Source of the DNA: Phyllostachys edulis
Lineage: Eukaryota > Streptophyta > Magnoliopsida > Poales > Poaceae
Assembly: GCA_036346405.1 (NCBI GenBank)
Contig: CM070559.1
Location: forward strand, 37,423,889-37,487,888
Length of the DNA stretch: 64,000 nt
Direction: 5' to 3'
Part shown: positions 1 through 11,189 of the stretch, in pieces
How the letters are laid out: each line of letters begins with the position of its first letter
How positions within the stretch are numbered: the stretch's first letter is position 1
Notes under the pieces: generated by a model
The model's database searches: none
The model's input: only the letters and a program-made list of their open reading frames with translations
Told to the model about the DNA's origin: nothing
Program-made: the position numbers and the translations under genes

Positions 1-2511
1 ACCCGTTTACATAAAATGACGTACACAAAGTCGCAAATATGATAACACTACTGTTTACATAAAATAACGGTCCCCTAACATGCAAATCAGATAATTAATT
101 ATGACACGAGAATGACGCCTAGACGAGCTCGATGCATTGGGCTAATCCTTCATGGAGTGGCCAAGGGCCTTGCATATCTGTACTTCCTCGCACAGTTCGA
201 GCCCCAACGCCGATTGTTATCCATGTCATTTCGAAGCGCCAGATCTGCTGTTGTCCCTTCGATTGTCTTCAAGGCTATGTTTGGGCCTCATTTCACCCTG
301 TCCGACCAAAGATCCCTATCATTCATGTACACACCATACGAGTGAAACTCAGCACCCTATGTTCCAAAAATATGGTAAGTGTCGTGGTACTCGAAGATGT
401 GCGGCGTAGATATATGTTTGACTTGCGCACACGCTTTATACACATACAAGTATGGCTTATGTAGGAGCTTCGGCTTGTTGCAGGTGCATGTAGCCATATC
501 ACCGTGGGTGCAAGCATGTTTCCTTTCCCCCTCTAGTATGACTGTTAACATATTTTTGTCTCAACCAGAACTTTTTCTTCCTCCTTAGGCCATCGATCAC
601 CCGGATGTCGTGCATACGAGCTTTCTGCATCTTCTGGTCCATATACCTCTACATGTTCTCGGACCACTATTTCCCTTCTTCCATATGTCGCCTCGCTGCG
701 GTGGCTCTACTAACGAAGTAACCGACTGTGCGAGTACAGGTCTCCTCAACGATCGCGGTGATAGGGAGGTGCTGCACACCTTTCAGCGCACTGTTGTACA
801 CCTTGAATATGTTGGTCATCATAATGGCGTAACTCACACCGTCGGTGTCGTACAGCTGTGACCATTTCTCCAACTCAGGAGCGTGGAGATTAATCCACTA
901 GGTAAAACTTATGGGGCTCCAAAATTCCCTGCTCGTGGCCTGCTGTCCTTCTTGTGCCTCCAAATGTGACTCCCATGTATGCCTTGTAGTCCAATGTTCA
1001 AGGTCTCTCCAGATGGACTCAAATTTTTGCCTCTAGTTTTGCATGCACAATGCCTTGAACGTCTTCATTAGTTCCTGACTGTGGAACCGTGTGAAAAAGT
1101 TCGAGGCAATATGCCTCATGCATCACCGGGTTTTTACGTCGTTCCACTGGTACGGGGATTATGTCCCATTATTCATGGTGTTCAGAGTAGACAACCCAAT
1201 ATTGTGGTATGTGATAAGGCATATGTTGGACCGGTCTCCCACAACTGCACGCTTGACACTTTCCAGGAACCACAACCAACTTTATGTGTTCTCATTCTCT
1301 ACGATGGCAAAAGCAACCAGAAGAAGCTGGTCATTTGCGTCGGCCACCACCGCGATGAGAATGATGCCCTTGTACCTCCCGACGAGGAAAGTGTCATCCA
1401 TCGTGAGCACTGGACGACAGAACTTTAAGCCCTCTATGGCCTGGAAGAAATCCCAGAACACACGGTCCAGTATGAAACAGTTAGGGCCTCCATCAGGATC
1501 TTCACTCCCAATCTTGTTTATGTACGTGTCGAGGTTTGCTTCGGTAATCTAGTGAAACATCCTTGGCACAAGGTTGTACGCCTCCTCGTATGTCCCGTAC
1601 ATGACCTCGATAACCTTCTGCTTCACTCATTGGACCTTGCTATAGCTGACTGTATAACCAACCAGCTTGACAACTTCTAACAACAACATCTTGGAGGAGA
1701 CAAACACATCCTTAGCAACTAGGTGGCTGATGAGGTTTGCCACATATGCAGAAGTCACATTCTAATGCTGCCGCAACGGTTCACTCAGCTCACAAGTGTG
1801 GTCGATCACTGCCTTGACTATGAAGACCGAGCCAAAGAACTTTGTCCTGTGAGTGCTTGACCTTGTCGTAAGCGACCTTCCACTATGCACTTTAATGCGT
1901 AATGTCCTGGGTTGGACCGGTGCACTCGATACACACGGCAGAGGGACAAGGCATACCATGCTATAGTTTGCTGCACGGCCGTCTTGTTAGGGAAGTGTTG
2001 CCCAACTAACAGGTTGTTAGCATCAAACCCCCACTGGGACCCTTCTTCTTGTGGTAGTACAAGCTACCGTACTGCGATATCATCAAGTCTGGATGTCACG
2101 TAAGGCACATCCGATGACAAAATTCCACCGGTTGGACCACCACCGTGGGGTGCATCCTCCTCGCTACCATCTGAGCCTAGGTCAGCATCCTCGTCGGACT
2201 CTGACCTGACTGGTTGGTCCGGTAGAAACTCGTGGTAGTCAATGCAGGCCGACAACCATTGTCCTACCCCTTATTTTGCACAAAAATTATGCCCCGGTCT
2301 TCTCTCGTAGTCTTCCTCCAAAACAACACATTTCGTGCACATAACACATTCTGTGCTACCATCTTCATTCACCGCCTACGGTTGTCCACTTCCTAAGGCA
2401 CCAACATCATCAAGGTTTGCTGGCGCCCGTACACCATAGGCTTCCCGTATATCACCACCTCGGGCTGGGAAACAATCTGCATGTACTAGCTCCATGCAAC
2501 GCTGCCATTCA
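1..2511 (-). pseudogene. MULE (Mutator-like) transposase pseudogene, copy A
   Basis: The minus strand encodes a decayed MuDR-type transposase, a nuclear enzyme that cuts and moves Mutator-like elements. Recognisable parts are the zinc-finger-like N-terminal block (CELSEPLRQH, about 1762-1800), the catalytic-domain block around FLVGRYKG (about 1370-1390) with the first catalytic Asp in MDDTFL, and the C-terminal stretch with VYNSALKGV near 790. Stops interrupt it at the same points as in copy B (after SKVQ, after PRMFH and after ENENT). The N-terminal codons beyond the hAT insertion are missing because the arm is cut at 3409. The 3' part runs off the window. It cannot make a working enzyme. 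Confidence 0.85.
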
Positions 2512-2519
2512 CCTTGAGT

Positions 2520-3409
2520 TAGGGCTAGAAATGAGCCGAGCTAAGCTAGGCTCGGTCAAAGCCTGTTTGAGCAGTTGGCTCGACTTGGCTCGCTTTGGTC
2601 ACAAGCCAAGAGGGTGGCTCGGAAGAAGGCTCGAGCCGGCTTGTTCCGGCTCGCGAGCCAAGAACATCATGAGCATTCCGTGTCTCCTCCGAGGCCCCGA
2701 CGACTGCGACTTCTCCTGCTGCATCTTCTCCCACTCGTTCTCTTGTTGTACAGTCGGCACATCACCCAGCCCAGTCATCCAGCTGCGATTAATGGAGCAT
2801 CAACATCATGAGCATTTCGATCTTGCAAGAAGAACAACTCATCAACATCCAACAGCGCCTTCTTGATCCCGGCCGTCCTCCCCACGTGCGCCACGGGATT
2901 GTCGCCACCGGTGGCCTTCCAGTACGGCAATACCCCGTCGCGTCGCCCGGCTTGGCGTCGGCGGGTGCCTCTGGTCAGGTTGCTTGCCGGCGAGCTTGTT
3001 GGCGGTGTGGATCTCGATGTCGCAGCCACAAGACAGCAACATCACCGCTTTGGTCATCGCAAAGACACCATCGTCGTCGACGCTACTCGCGACACGTCGC
3101 CTTTGGATCTTCATGGCACCTTGATCACCATGAATCCACACCAGACCACCACGCTGCCGCACCTCCTCCCCCATCCAGACTATTCCAGACCAGCACGGAA
3201 AAGGGGCGAGGCACCATGAAGATCCACCGGGGGAAGCTTCCTCCTCCCGCAACCTTGAATCCGACGGCAGGGTGATGGCGTGGAGGACCGGGGTGGAGGC
3301 GTGGAGGACTGGAGCAGAGGACGGGGGGAGCCGGGAAGGACAGGGGTGATGTGAAAGGAGGAGGGCGGCAGTGTGGAGGACCGGAGGGGGGAGGACGGGG
3401 GGCGGAGGT
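2520..3409 (-). mobile_element. hAT element carrying B-box/NAC fragments, truncated copy A
   Basis: One end begins TAGGGCTAGAAATGAGC at 2520, directly next to ccttgagt (2512-2519), the reverse complement of the ACTCAAGG target duplication seen around copy B. The other end is lost where a second hAT-like sequence starts at 3410. The interior is the reverse complement of 55868-56769. In this copy the B-box coding part is damaged around 3010-3110: several zinc-binding codons are altered and frames shifted. The NAC-like stretch (WKATGGDNPVAHVGRTAG) is still readable near 2870-2925. Confidence 0.85.
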
Positions 3410-3666
3410 AGGGGTGGATATCGAGCCAAATAGTCGTTTTACCGAGCTTTTCTTGAAATTGACACAGTTTAATTTAATATCATTTTATTTATAGTTTGAA
3501 AGTATTTTTATGACCGAGCTAACGAGCCGAGCCAAGCCGAGCCAGAGTGAAATCCAATTTCATTCGAAATAGACTCATTTCGATATTTGACCAAATAACG
3601 AGTCTAATTGGAACAATTTTAAACCGAGCCAACGAGCCCCACTAACGAGCTTTTTTTCCACCCCTA
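3410..3666. mobile_element. Short hAT-like non-autonomous element
   Basis: The 257-bp segment starts TAGGGGTGGATATCGAGCC and ends GAGCTTTTTTTCCACCCCTA, so its ends are inverted copies (TAGGGGTGGA / TCCACCCCTA) of hAT type. The inside is AT-rich and repeats GAGCC/GCCGAG motifs like those near the ends of the larger hAT element. No 8-bp duplication is visible (ggcggagg on the left, caccccat on the right). The element therefore sits at a rearrangement junction, or one flank was lost after insertion. It abuts the truncated hAT on the left and the laccase fragment on the right with no spacer. Confidence 0.65.
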
Positions 3667-3834
3667 CACCCCATTGACATCCACGACTACGACTTCTACA
3701 TCCTTGCGGAGGGCTTCGACAACTTCGACCCCAAGAAGGACACCGAGAAGTTCAACCTCGTTGACCCACCCCAGCGCAACACCGTGGCGGTGCCGGTGAA
3801 CGGCTGGGTGGTCATCCGAGCCAAGATCATGTAG
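3667..3834 (+). pseudogene. Laccase (multicopper oxidase) 3' domain fragment
   Basis: A 55-codon frame ends in TAG at 3832-3834. It contains AEGFDNFDPKKDTEKFNLVD and PPQRNTVAVPVNGW, a run characteristic of the third cupredoxin domain of plant laccases, secreted enzymes that oxidise monolignols. The normal copper-binding HxHG motif near the start has become HPIDIHDYDFY, with one histidine and the glycine replaced. After VVIR the frame meets AKIM and a stop instead of the usual copper-ligand exon. There is no start and no upstream exon because the fragment begins exactly at the end of the hAT-like element. It is a captured or stranded gene piece with no expected activity. Confidence 0.85.
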
Positions 3835-5055
3835 ACTGAGATAGCTTGCTGAACACAATTGATGTTGATCCCTTTATAACTAGTGTTCTTTCCTGAAAAA
3901 GAGAAGATCAAAATTGACACTGTAATCCCCCATTTCGATTTTCAACTCTAAAAGAATGTAAATGTTGCATGAGTTTGTTGGAACTTGTATTCTCGCTTGA
4001 TTTCGGACATTTTACGCTACGATTTGCGAATGCATCAATATAGCGCCGATGAAATCTCGCTATCAATATGCTATGCTATGGTAGGCTAGTGAAATAATGT
4101 ATGATTTCAATTCTTGTATGTGCATGTTTTGTGTTGTATGAATAAGCAATGGAATCAATGGAAGTGTGTGTGCCAGATTTCTTGATACTTCAAATGTCTG
4201 GACTAGAAATCATGGCAGTGTGTGTGCAGAAATTGCATACTGACATTCAATGTAATCAATGGAATCAGGAAACTGGTACAAATGGAGTGGAATAAATCAG
4301 CAGGTATCTCAGATGAATCGAGAAATGGAGCATGAATTGATGCTATTTATCATAGTTTCATGAATCTCAAGTAAATTACCTGCGAAAGCATGAAGAAACC
4401 TGGTACTATAGCAAAATTAGCAAAAACCTGAAACTGTAGGTATTGTCTAATGGTTGGGACTGAATTTTCCTAAACTTTCCTAAGACTTGGGCACTTTATA
4501 AGAATTTTTTCGGCGTTCTTGCAGTTGGAGATGTTTGATGGGAAAGGAATTTATGGGCTGTGAACTGTGATTCTACTGCCAGAAGAACCTTTGCAAATTG
4601 CAATCTTGTCTCACTTATGTTTTCTTTCTTACTGTACTTGAGTAGTTGTTGCTTAGTTCATAACTTCAACATATGAATGGCGACCAGTCGTTGATCTCGC
4701 ATTTTTCTCCGTGATCAAGATTTGGCACCATTCAAATAGCTTTCAGAGTGAAAAAAGAGAGAGATCTCCTCACTTTACAGGAGCAAAAGACAATACTAAA
4801 CAAATGGTATAGAGTTCCTCTGAGTAAAGCAAAATGGTATAGAGTTCCTGTACTTATTTCAATTTTTCTTCAAAAAAGTTCAGATTTTGTGTGTATATCC
4901 TGAAATCAGATTTTCTTCAAAAAAGTTCAGATTTTGTGTGTATAACCTCAAATCGATAAGTTCAGATTTAGTTGTCTGATTCTTGTCTGAAATTCTAGAT
5001 GAAATGTAGTCTGAATTCCCTCTGAAACTTACTTATGAAATGCAGTCTAGATGAA
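3835..5055. other. AT-rich stretch with no gene recognised
   Basis: No coding region is apparent. The segment is AT-rich and intron- or intergenic-like. Its only structure is two small tandem duplications near 4802-4944, listed separately. Confidence 0.5.
4802..4944. repeat. Two small tandem duplications
   Basis: An 18-bp word (aaatggtatagagttcct) occurs at 4802-4819 and again at 4832-4849. A longer unit, ttttcttcaaaaaagttcag and what follows, occurs at 4864-4897 and again 47 bp later at 4911-4944. Confidence 0.85.
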
Positions 5056-5520
5056 GCTATCCTCTGAATGAAACAGAGTGAACCGAAATTCGTTGTGCGA
5101 ACAGAAGCAACGTCTTCGACATCAGAGCATTGCTTACGAGGCGAGCATCGGTCGGGATCTCCGAGATGTCGACAGCGCGCCGCCACTGAAGATCTCCAAC
5201 AAGTGTCTGGCGCTGCGCAGCCACCCAATGAGCTCCCGTGGCACGCGCGAGCACCGCATTCTCGCCGCCCACCTTGGCAAGCTTCAGCAGAGGCGCTTCG
5301 GTCGAGACTCAGCGCTGCTGCTTCAAGTGACCGACAGACTGGGAGGGGAGGCGCAGGGACTCGAGCGGAGGTGCAGGGGCTAGGGCGGGTGGCGCAGGAG
5401 GCGGCGCGGCGGGACTCGGTGCCTGAACCCTAGCTGGCGAGGAGTGGGAGGACCAGGAGGAAGATGCCCAGAATGAATGACTGGGAGGACCGCGCGGGGG
5501 GGCAAATCGCATAAAGACGC
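5056..5520 (-). other. GC-rich segment resembling a 5' leader and first exon
   Basis: This GC-rich island lies between AT-rich flanks. On the minus strand it carries a CTAGGGTTCAGG-type leader motif near 5425-5435, then CCGCC-rich DNA. A short open frame of 71 codons (5057-5272) follows, beginning MGGENAVLARATGAHWVAAQ. I do not recognise the peptide. It could be the first exon of a minus-strand gene whose rest was lost, or a captured fragment. The plus strand is also open for 121 codons, as is common in GC-rich DNA. Confidence 0.25.
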
Positions 5521-5562
5521 AAGTGGGATGGGGGAGCCATCCGCATGCATCTGGTCCGCTGA

Positions 5563-5865
5563 TTGTGGATCAGACGGTCCCTATCCTCTATGTGCATATG
5601 TCCATACATAAGCTCTTGTGCACCTGATATGGTCCCATGTTTACAGGGCTTTCTGTGGATACTAGAGCCAGAAAAGATACCAAAAGTTAGTAATGAGCAC
5701 TTATCAATTGGATGTTCCAAAGAGATGAAGGATAGAAAGAATATTGTGGAGGTTTTCCCTTCTAGGAAGTTGGCTAAAATCAAGGGGCACTCACTTAGTT
5801 TGTCCAGTCCTGATGGCTCCCACACAACCATTGAGCTTCTAAATTGCACAATCTTCATTTCGTGA
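5563..5865 (+). other. Unrecognised open frame, possible exon remnant
   Basis: A 100-codon plus-strand frame includes PEKIPKVSNEHLSIG and SPDGSHTTIELLNCTIF. Its composition is more protein-like than the surrounding AT-rich DNA. The opposite strand is also open, for 158 codons (5430-5906), so openness alone proves nothing. I do not recognise a family. Immediately downstream the DNA becomes AT-rich to the gypsy insertion at 6613. It may be a leftover exon of a gene broken by that insertion. Confidence 0.25.
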
Positions 5866-6399
5866 TCAACTATGCCCTCACGCGAAATGGTCGGTACTCT
5901 GTACAAACCAAAATAATTACCATCATCAATAAATCAACATTTATCTCTTTCCGTGTACCGTAGTAGTTAGTCAAATTTGAGCATGCATCAGTAAAGCATC
6001 AAACAAATTTCGTATGACATTTGGTTAATAACATTAAATGCTTTGATTTCAAGGTAGGTCATGTATTTATACATGTTGCAATCAGCTAACGGTTTAGGTA
6101 CATAAATTTTGTTTCTTGAAGAAACTCCTACAAGAACAAAATCTACTTTAGAAGTTAGAAGTGCTTGTCAAACAACTTTATGTGCCTTTCATTAAGTTGT
6201 TTTAAGGCTTCTGGTGTTATAAATAGTGCTTGTATTCACTATGAGGCCAATGGGCTAATATATATACAAGTACAGGGTGGCATATATGCAAGGAACCCCT
6301 TATACAACGGGAAAAATACATATACATATATTGATATAAATTTTGTTCTCTCTTTACTTTGCTAGCCATATTATTTTCATGGATGACTCCTCTAATACA

Positions 6400-6462
6400 A
6401 CAAGGATATAAAAGGCCCATCACCGACAAGGATATAAAAGGCCCATCACCGACAAGGATATT
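6400..6462. repeat. 26-bp tandem repeat, about 2.4 copies
   Basis: The unit acaaggatataaaaggccc plus atcaccg is repeated head to tail twice, followed by a partial third copy ending in acaaggatat. Confidence 0.9.
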
Positions 6463-6612
6463 TAGAAATTAGATAGTTGGGATGAGATTAAAACATTGTA
6501 TAGTAGGGAAGAGTCAAAACTGTATCAGCAAACAGCACCTGGAAGAAAGGTAAAATACACTTGCCATTTCCACCTTTTTATATGGTTCCATTTATGGTAC
6601 AATCTAGAACTT

Positions 6613-7319
6613 TGACGAGGATATAATAATCCTCATTTTACCTTTTATCTATAATTTTTATTATAGGTAAATATGACGTCATGTGAACCCTGAGTGTACC
6701 CCTTAATGTTATGAAGGAAGAACCAAATGGATGGTCGTAAGTTCTTCTACGACCACCCCCATAGTCGTAAGTCTTGCTACGACTACCTTATAGTCGTAGA
6801 TTCATCTACGACTAGGTCAGCCACGACCACCTTATAATCAAAGGAACCTGCAGACAAGTGGGTCTTTTTGATTAAGGAATTCAAACAGTCATCATACGCT
6901 GTTATTCTACAGAATAATGGCACGTAATACCCCATTATCTCTGGTATATAGTCATGAGCGACGTGGAGGAATTAATACACCGGTAATTACTACCAACATG
7001 CACCTGCAGGTGAGGTGATGAGGCGCCGCTTTACAGAGTAACCGCCTCCTTCACGCACTATAAAAGGCGCAACTAGAGAAAAGGAGGACATCGATCGAGG
7101 AGCCATCAGAATACAAGCACTATCTGTAATAGTCTTAGTTTTTCCCCGATTGTTCAAGATACACTCATTACCATACACACACAGAGTAGGGTTGTTATTC
7201 TCTCCGGAGAAGGCCCAACTCAGATAAAAATTCCCGTGTCGATCTCTCTCGCATGATTCTATTCTAGGAGACCCCGAATCAAACAATCTTTATGTAAGTT
7301 CGGTTCTAAAACACCGACA
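6613..7319 (+). repeat. 5' LTR of the gypsy element
   Basis: This 707-bp LTR runs from TGACGAGG to ACCGACA. It contains three short palindromes of the form GTCGTA..TACGAC (6733-6815), a TGACGTCA bZIP-type site at about 6673-6680, and a TATA box at 7058-7067. Compared with the 3' LTR it has lost one palindrome copy. Confidence 0.93.
6673..7067 (+). promoter_or_regulatory. Promoter elements of the gypsy 5' LTR
   Basis: A CRE/as-1-like TGACGTCA palindrome lies at about 6673-6680, and ctataaaagg at 7058-7067 is a good TATA box. The 3' LTR keeps the TATA box (about 19591) but carries TGGCGTCA in place of the bZIP site. bZIP binding is inferred from the known motif only. Confidence 0.6.
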
Positions 7320-7340
7320 GTTGGCGCCGACCGTGGGGAT
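7320..7340 (+). other. Primer-binding site
   Basis: Directly after the 5' LTR comes gTTGGCGCCgaccgtGGGGA. The TGGCGCC start and the GGGGA end resemble the tRNA-Asp-type primer site used by many plant gypsy elements. The middle is diverged, so the tRNA identity is tentative. Confidence 0.7.
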
Positions 7341-7393
7341 CTTCCGGTAATTTCTTGTCAACATTTTCTCTGTTTTCCAAATCTCATGCACTC

Positions 7394-9590
7394 ATGGCAG
7401 GAGAATGGAACGAGGAGAACTAGTTCGACTTGGTAGATTACGCAGACGTCGATATGGATGCCGGATTCGGTCACGAACCAAGTGATGACTCATCCTATGG
7501 CATTGCTGCCTCCAGGGATCTTCCCACAGATCCAGGAGACAATGTCGCGGTGGAGTTGAGGAGGATCCTTATCCCCACAACAAGACGCCCAAGAGAGGAA
7601 TCTACCCTCTCAAGGGACAAGGGTCAATCGACCAGATCACACCTGTGTGGACTCACGACACGACGAGAGTTTTTCCTCGGTGTCCAAGTTCCCCTAAGGC
7701 GGTCCGACTTGGTGAGGCAAGCTCTAGAAGCCACAATGCAGGACTTCACCCAAGATCTGGTGATTCTCTCTCTCGATAACGCCAGAGAGAGCGGGATCAA
7801 GCATGCTTTTCCCGCAAATTCGACCATCTCTCCAGGTCACACTGCCGACGGAGACAGTTATAACCTGACTTCCCTACTTGGAGGATTACTCCAAGTCGCC
7901 AGATGGTGTCTCTCGACGACTCCTCAAGCGGAGAGGCCTCGAGTGCAAGTGAGAATCATCAACGGAGGTCTTCGCCCTTCCTCGAGATCAAGATCACTCT
8001 TCTAGAGACCGAGATGGAGACCCTTCCCAAGGTCACACATCATCGTGGCAATGGCCAGACACCACCATCAAGGACACGACTAACGCCTTCATGAACGCCA
8101 GGAAATCCTCGACATTCTCGCACTTCATTGAGGCAATCTCAAGAGTCTAACATGGAAAATCTTGAGGCAATTCAAGGAAGAAGATTGAAGCTCGGAAGAA
8201 TTTGCCTAGGCGATTCAATATCAATCGAAAGAAGCTCGAGAGCTCCAAAGACATCAATGATTTGCTCGAGAATCCAACTCAAGAGCTAACCCGAACGCTA
8301 AAGTTACCTCTTCAATGAAGAGATCGCACAAAGGCTTCGAGTACAATGAAAAGCCGAAGCTCCTCGTCGACATCATTCAAGTAGTCGTACCCATACGACT
8401 TCTTCGCTACGATCAATCCAACATATCATCGCATAGAAATCGGCAATAAAGAAGTCGTGTCGATCTCCTACTCAAGAAATGTCTTCCAAATGACCGATGA
8501 TCAAAAACTCCTCGAAAAGGTGATCGCTCACCACTCCGACATGGAAATCAGCATAAAGAGATAAACTACGAGTATTCCCTCGAGGACCAAGACTTATTAC
8601 AGTCGGGTCAACTCACATCGGGTATCGCCGAGTACGACCACCGATGATATCAACCCTTCTTTTACGCAAAGGAGGCGCAAGAAGTTATTACGGATGTCGC
8701 ATTCTCGCCGATCTCCGAACATTGCTCATTGCCTCGTTTTCGACCAAGAACATGGAGAAGTTTGATGGTTCCCAAAATCCCATCAATTCCTTCAAATTTA
8801 CACAACGGTTGCTCGAGAAAAGGCAGGAGGAGGAGAGCATGTGATGGCAAATTACCTTCCAAGCGTGCTCAAGGATCCGCCGATCGTGGTTACTAAACCA
8901 ACCACTCGAGTCGATCTATTCTGGCAACATCTCTACGATCTTCTCTCGCAAATTTCAAGGCACATACAATCGCATACGAAAGGAGGACGACTTGCACCGG
9001 ATGAGACAGAACGACAACGAGACATTGCGCCAGATTCATCAAGCGCTTGATCGACCAGTTCAGAACTCAATTCCGAAGTTTCGATTCATCCGCCATCGGG
9101 GCTTTCAAGTAGGAGTCCGTAGTAGAAGGATAACAGAGGATATTGCTTTAAATCCTCCTACTTCATTCTTGAACTCTTCAAATAGCCGATCGATATGCTA
9201 TCGCCTCCGAGGCGGTCGAGTGGAACAACACAATCGATCGTGAAGACAATCCATCTCGAGAGCCAAAGCGGTTGGTAAGAAGAAGGATAAGAAAGCAAAA
9301 AGTCCAAGAATAAGATGAAGGGTCAAAACCCAATGGTTCCAAAGAGGTATTGGTCAGGAATGATAAAGAGCCACGCACATCCAAGCCACACTCGACAGAG
9401 GCAAAGGTAAGCGCCTACGATCGGAAAAATGATAAGCCTAGGTGGTGTCCATTCCATAAAAAGGAAGGGCATGACCTTCGCCAATTGCCGTCTTCCAATG
9501 AAAGCTTGAAGACTACTACAACCAAGAAGGACCACTTCCCACCCTCGAAAGGTAGGTCAAACCAAGTGGTCATAAATCTTCGATGACGAA
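7394..9590 (+). pseudogene. gag region of the gypsy element, disrupted
   Basis: The frame opens with MAGEWNEEN followed by TAG at codon 10 and then stays open to 8005, a poorly conserved acidic N-terminal part. The capsid-like part is split over several frames at 8644-9050, including NMEKFDGSQNPINSFKF and a stretch reading SHTKGGRLAPDETERQRD. A zinc-finger-like WCPFHKKEGHDLRQLP lies near 9440-9490, comparable to the CPxH...GHxxExC motif of Tat-lineage gag. Gag packages the element RNA in virus-like particles. Multiple frameshifts make this copy defective. Confidence 0.8.
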
Positions 9591-9789
9591 GAGGAGATGC
9601 CGCCGGGATCCGCAACACACCGCTTGAACACATCTACGGGGATCATCGGCATATGAATCAAAGCGACAAATCAAGGTCATTAACGCGAGGTAAACTCCAT
9701 AGATCCTCCTCTCGTCAATAAATTATCGAAGTGGTCGGAAGTCACCATTTCTTTCGAGAAGAGTGATCGCCGATCCTTCGACTCGACAG

Positions 9790-10270
9790 TGTCGATACTA
9801 ATCGTGGTCGAACCCACCATCAACAATTGTCGGGTCAATCGAGTTTTGTTGATGGTGGAAGCTCGTTAAATATTTTATTTACGAGTGCCCTAGATGACAT
9901 GCAAGTACCGGGACCAAAGTGAGACTGATGCGATACTCTTTCCATGGATTGTACGGATCTTCGCCAAACCAATTGGTCAAGTTTCTCTTCCTTTAACATT
10001 TGGTTCACCAAGTAATTTCAGACGACGAGAAAATCTCCTTTGATGTGGTCGATTTCGATCTGAAGATATAACGCCATACTCGGACTACCAACTTTGGCAA
10101 AATTCCTAATGGCTACTCATTATGGATATCAATGTATTAAGATGCCAGTCCCAAAGGAGTAATTACAATCCATTGTGACAAGAAGATGGCGATACCTACG
10201 ATCGTCGATCCCTTGAGATGGTAGGACAAATACCAACTCGAGAAGAAAGTCACCTTCGACTAGCAAGTCG
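9790..10270 (+). pseudogene. Aspartic protease region of the gypsy element
   Basis: The active-site region VDGGSSLNILF is found here only in broken frames. The intact form appears in the second copy at 63283-63525, where the corresponding DNA has one extra G just before the active-site codons. Downstream words such as the ISFDVVDF region (about 10030) and GVITIHCDKKM are recognisable but frameshifted. The protease normally cuts the polyprotein. Confidence 0.75.
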
Positions 10271-10329
10271 GGCCTAAAAGCTACACCAAAGCCGAACGAC
10301 AAAGTCAAAGAGGTTCCTCACGACGCAGG

Positions 10330-11140
10330 AGAGCCCTCAAGATCGCTCGCATCGGGATACTTCCGACCCCAAATAGGAAGACGCCTCATCACCTTCCTCC
10401 GAGCTAACGCAGATGTATTCAGCGTGGCAAGCATCCGACATGCCCGAGTTCCTGTGGAGGTGATCGAGCATAAAGCTAGCCTTACGGCCGACAAAGTACC
10501 AGAAACAAAAATTGCGGAGATTTGCCCCGATCGACGGGATGCTATTAAATCGAATTGATAAGCTACTTAAAGCGGGCTTTATAAGAGAGGTCAACCATCC
10601 GTAATGGTTGGCTAACCTCGTAATGGTTAGAAAGTCAAACGGCAAGTGGCGTATAAAGCGAGACTTTATCGATCTTAATAAAGCTTGTCCAAAAGACGAT
10701 TTTCCTTTACCTCGACGATCGGTTGGTTGACTCTACTCAGGTTGTGAAATGTTAAGTTTTTTAGATGCATATTCTGGATATCACCAGATTAATATGTATC
10801 TAGACGATGAAGAAAAGACCGCATTTATTACACCATTTGGTATATTTTGCTATGTCAAAATGACATTTGGTCTAAAAAATGCCGGCGCTTCTTTTCAACG
10901 CTTGATGCAGGCAACTTTTTCATCTCAATTAGGCCGAAATCTAGAAACCTATGTTGATGACTTAGTTGTCAAAAGCATCAAGAAACTTAATCATATTACC
11001 GACCTACAAGAAACATTCGATAATCTCAGAAAACATCGCTTAAAACTTAATCCTGAGAAGTGTGTGTTTGGAATCTCTTCAGGGAAATTGCTTGGATTCC
11101 TAGTATCTATACGAGGAATTGAAGCGAATCCCTAAAAGAT
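10330..11140 (+). pseudogene. Reverse transcriptase of the gypsy element
   Basis: RT is the best-preserved part. The N-terminal linker VPVEVIEHKASLTADKVPE lies near 10450-10500, then KSNGKWRIKRDFIDLNKACP. An open frame at 10749-11135 holds FLDAYSGYHQI, TPFGIFCYVKMTFGLKNAGA and the catalytic YVDDLVVKS. A stop stands in place of a Gln/Arg codon at NHP*WLAN near 10602, and another ends the long frame at EANP (11135). The enzyme would copy element RNA into DNA in virus-like particles. Confidence 0.88.
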
Positions 11141-11189
11141 AAAAGCCATTTTACAAATGCCCTCCAACTACACGAAAGAAGTCCGAAAC

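Larger units (their letters stand above)
1..3409 (-). repeat. Arm A of a large inverted duplication
   Basis: Read on the minus strand, this segment matches 55868-59276 on the plus strand almost base for base with small indels. Base 1 corresponds to about 59276, so the repeat probably continues beyond the window. The inner end is abrupt: at 3409 the match stops inside the hAT element and a different hAT-like end begins at 3410. The arms therefore enclose about 52 kb in opposite orientation. Both arms share the MULE stop codons and the hAT insertion. Confidence 0.92.

Noticed and set aside
2842..3429. 195-codon minus-strand frame in arm A
   Set aside because: It is the damaged counterpart of the hAT chimeric frame and begins in the unrelated hAT-like element at 3410. 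It is not treated as a separate gene.
5430..5906. 158-codon minus-strand frame
   Set aside because: It crosses from AT-rich into GC-rich DNA, has no recognisable motif, and the opposite strand is equally open. Kept only as a remark under the neighbouring entry.
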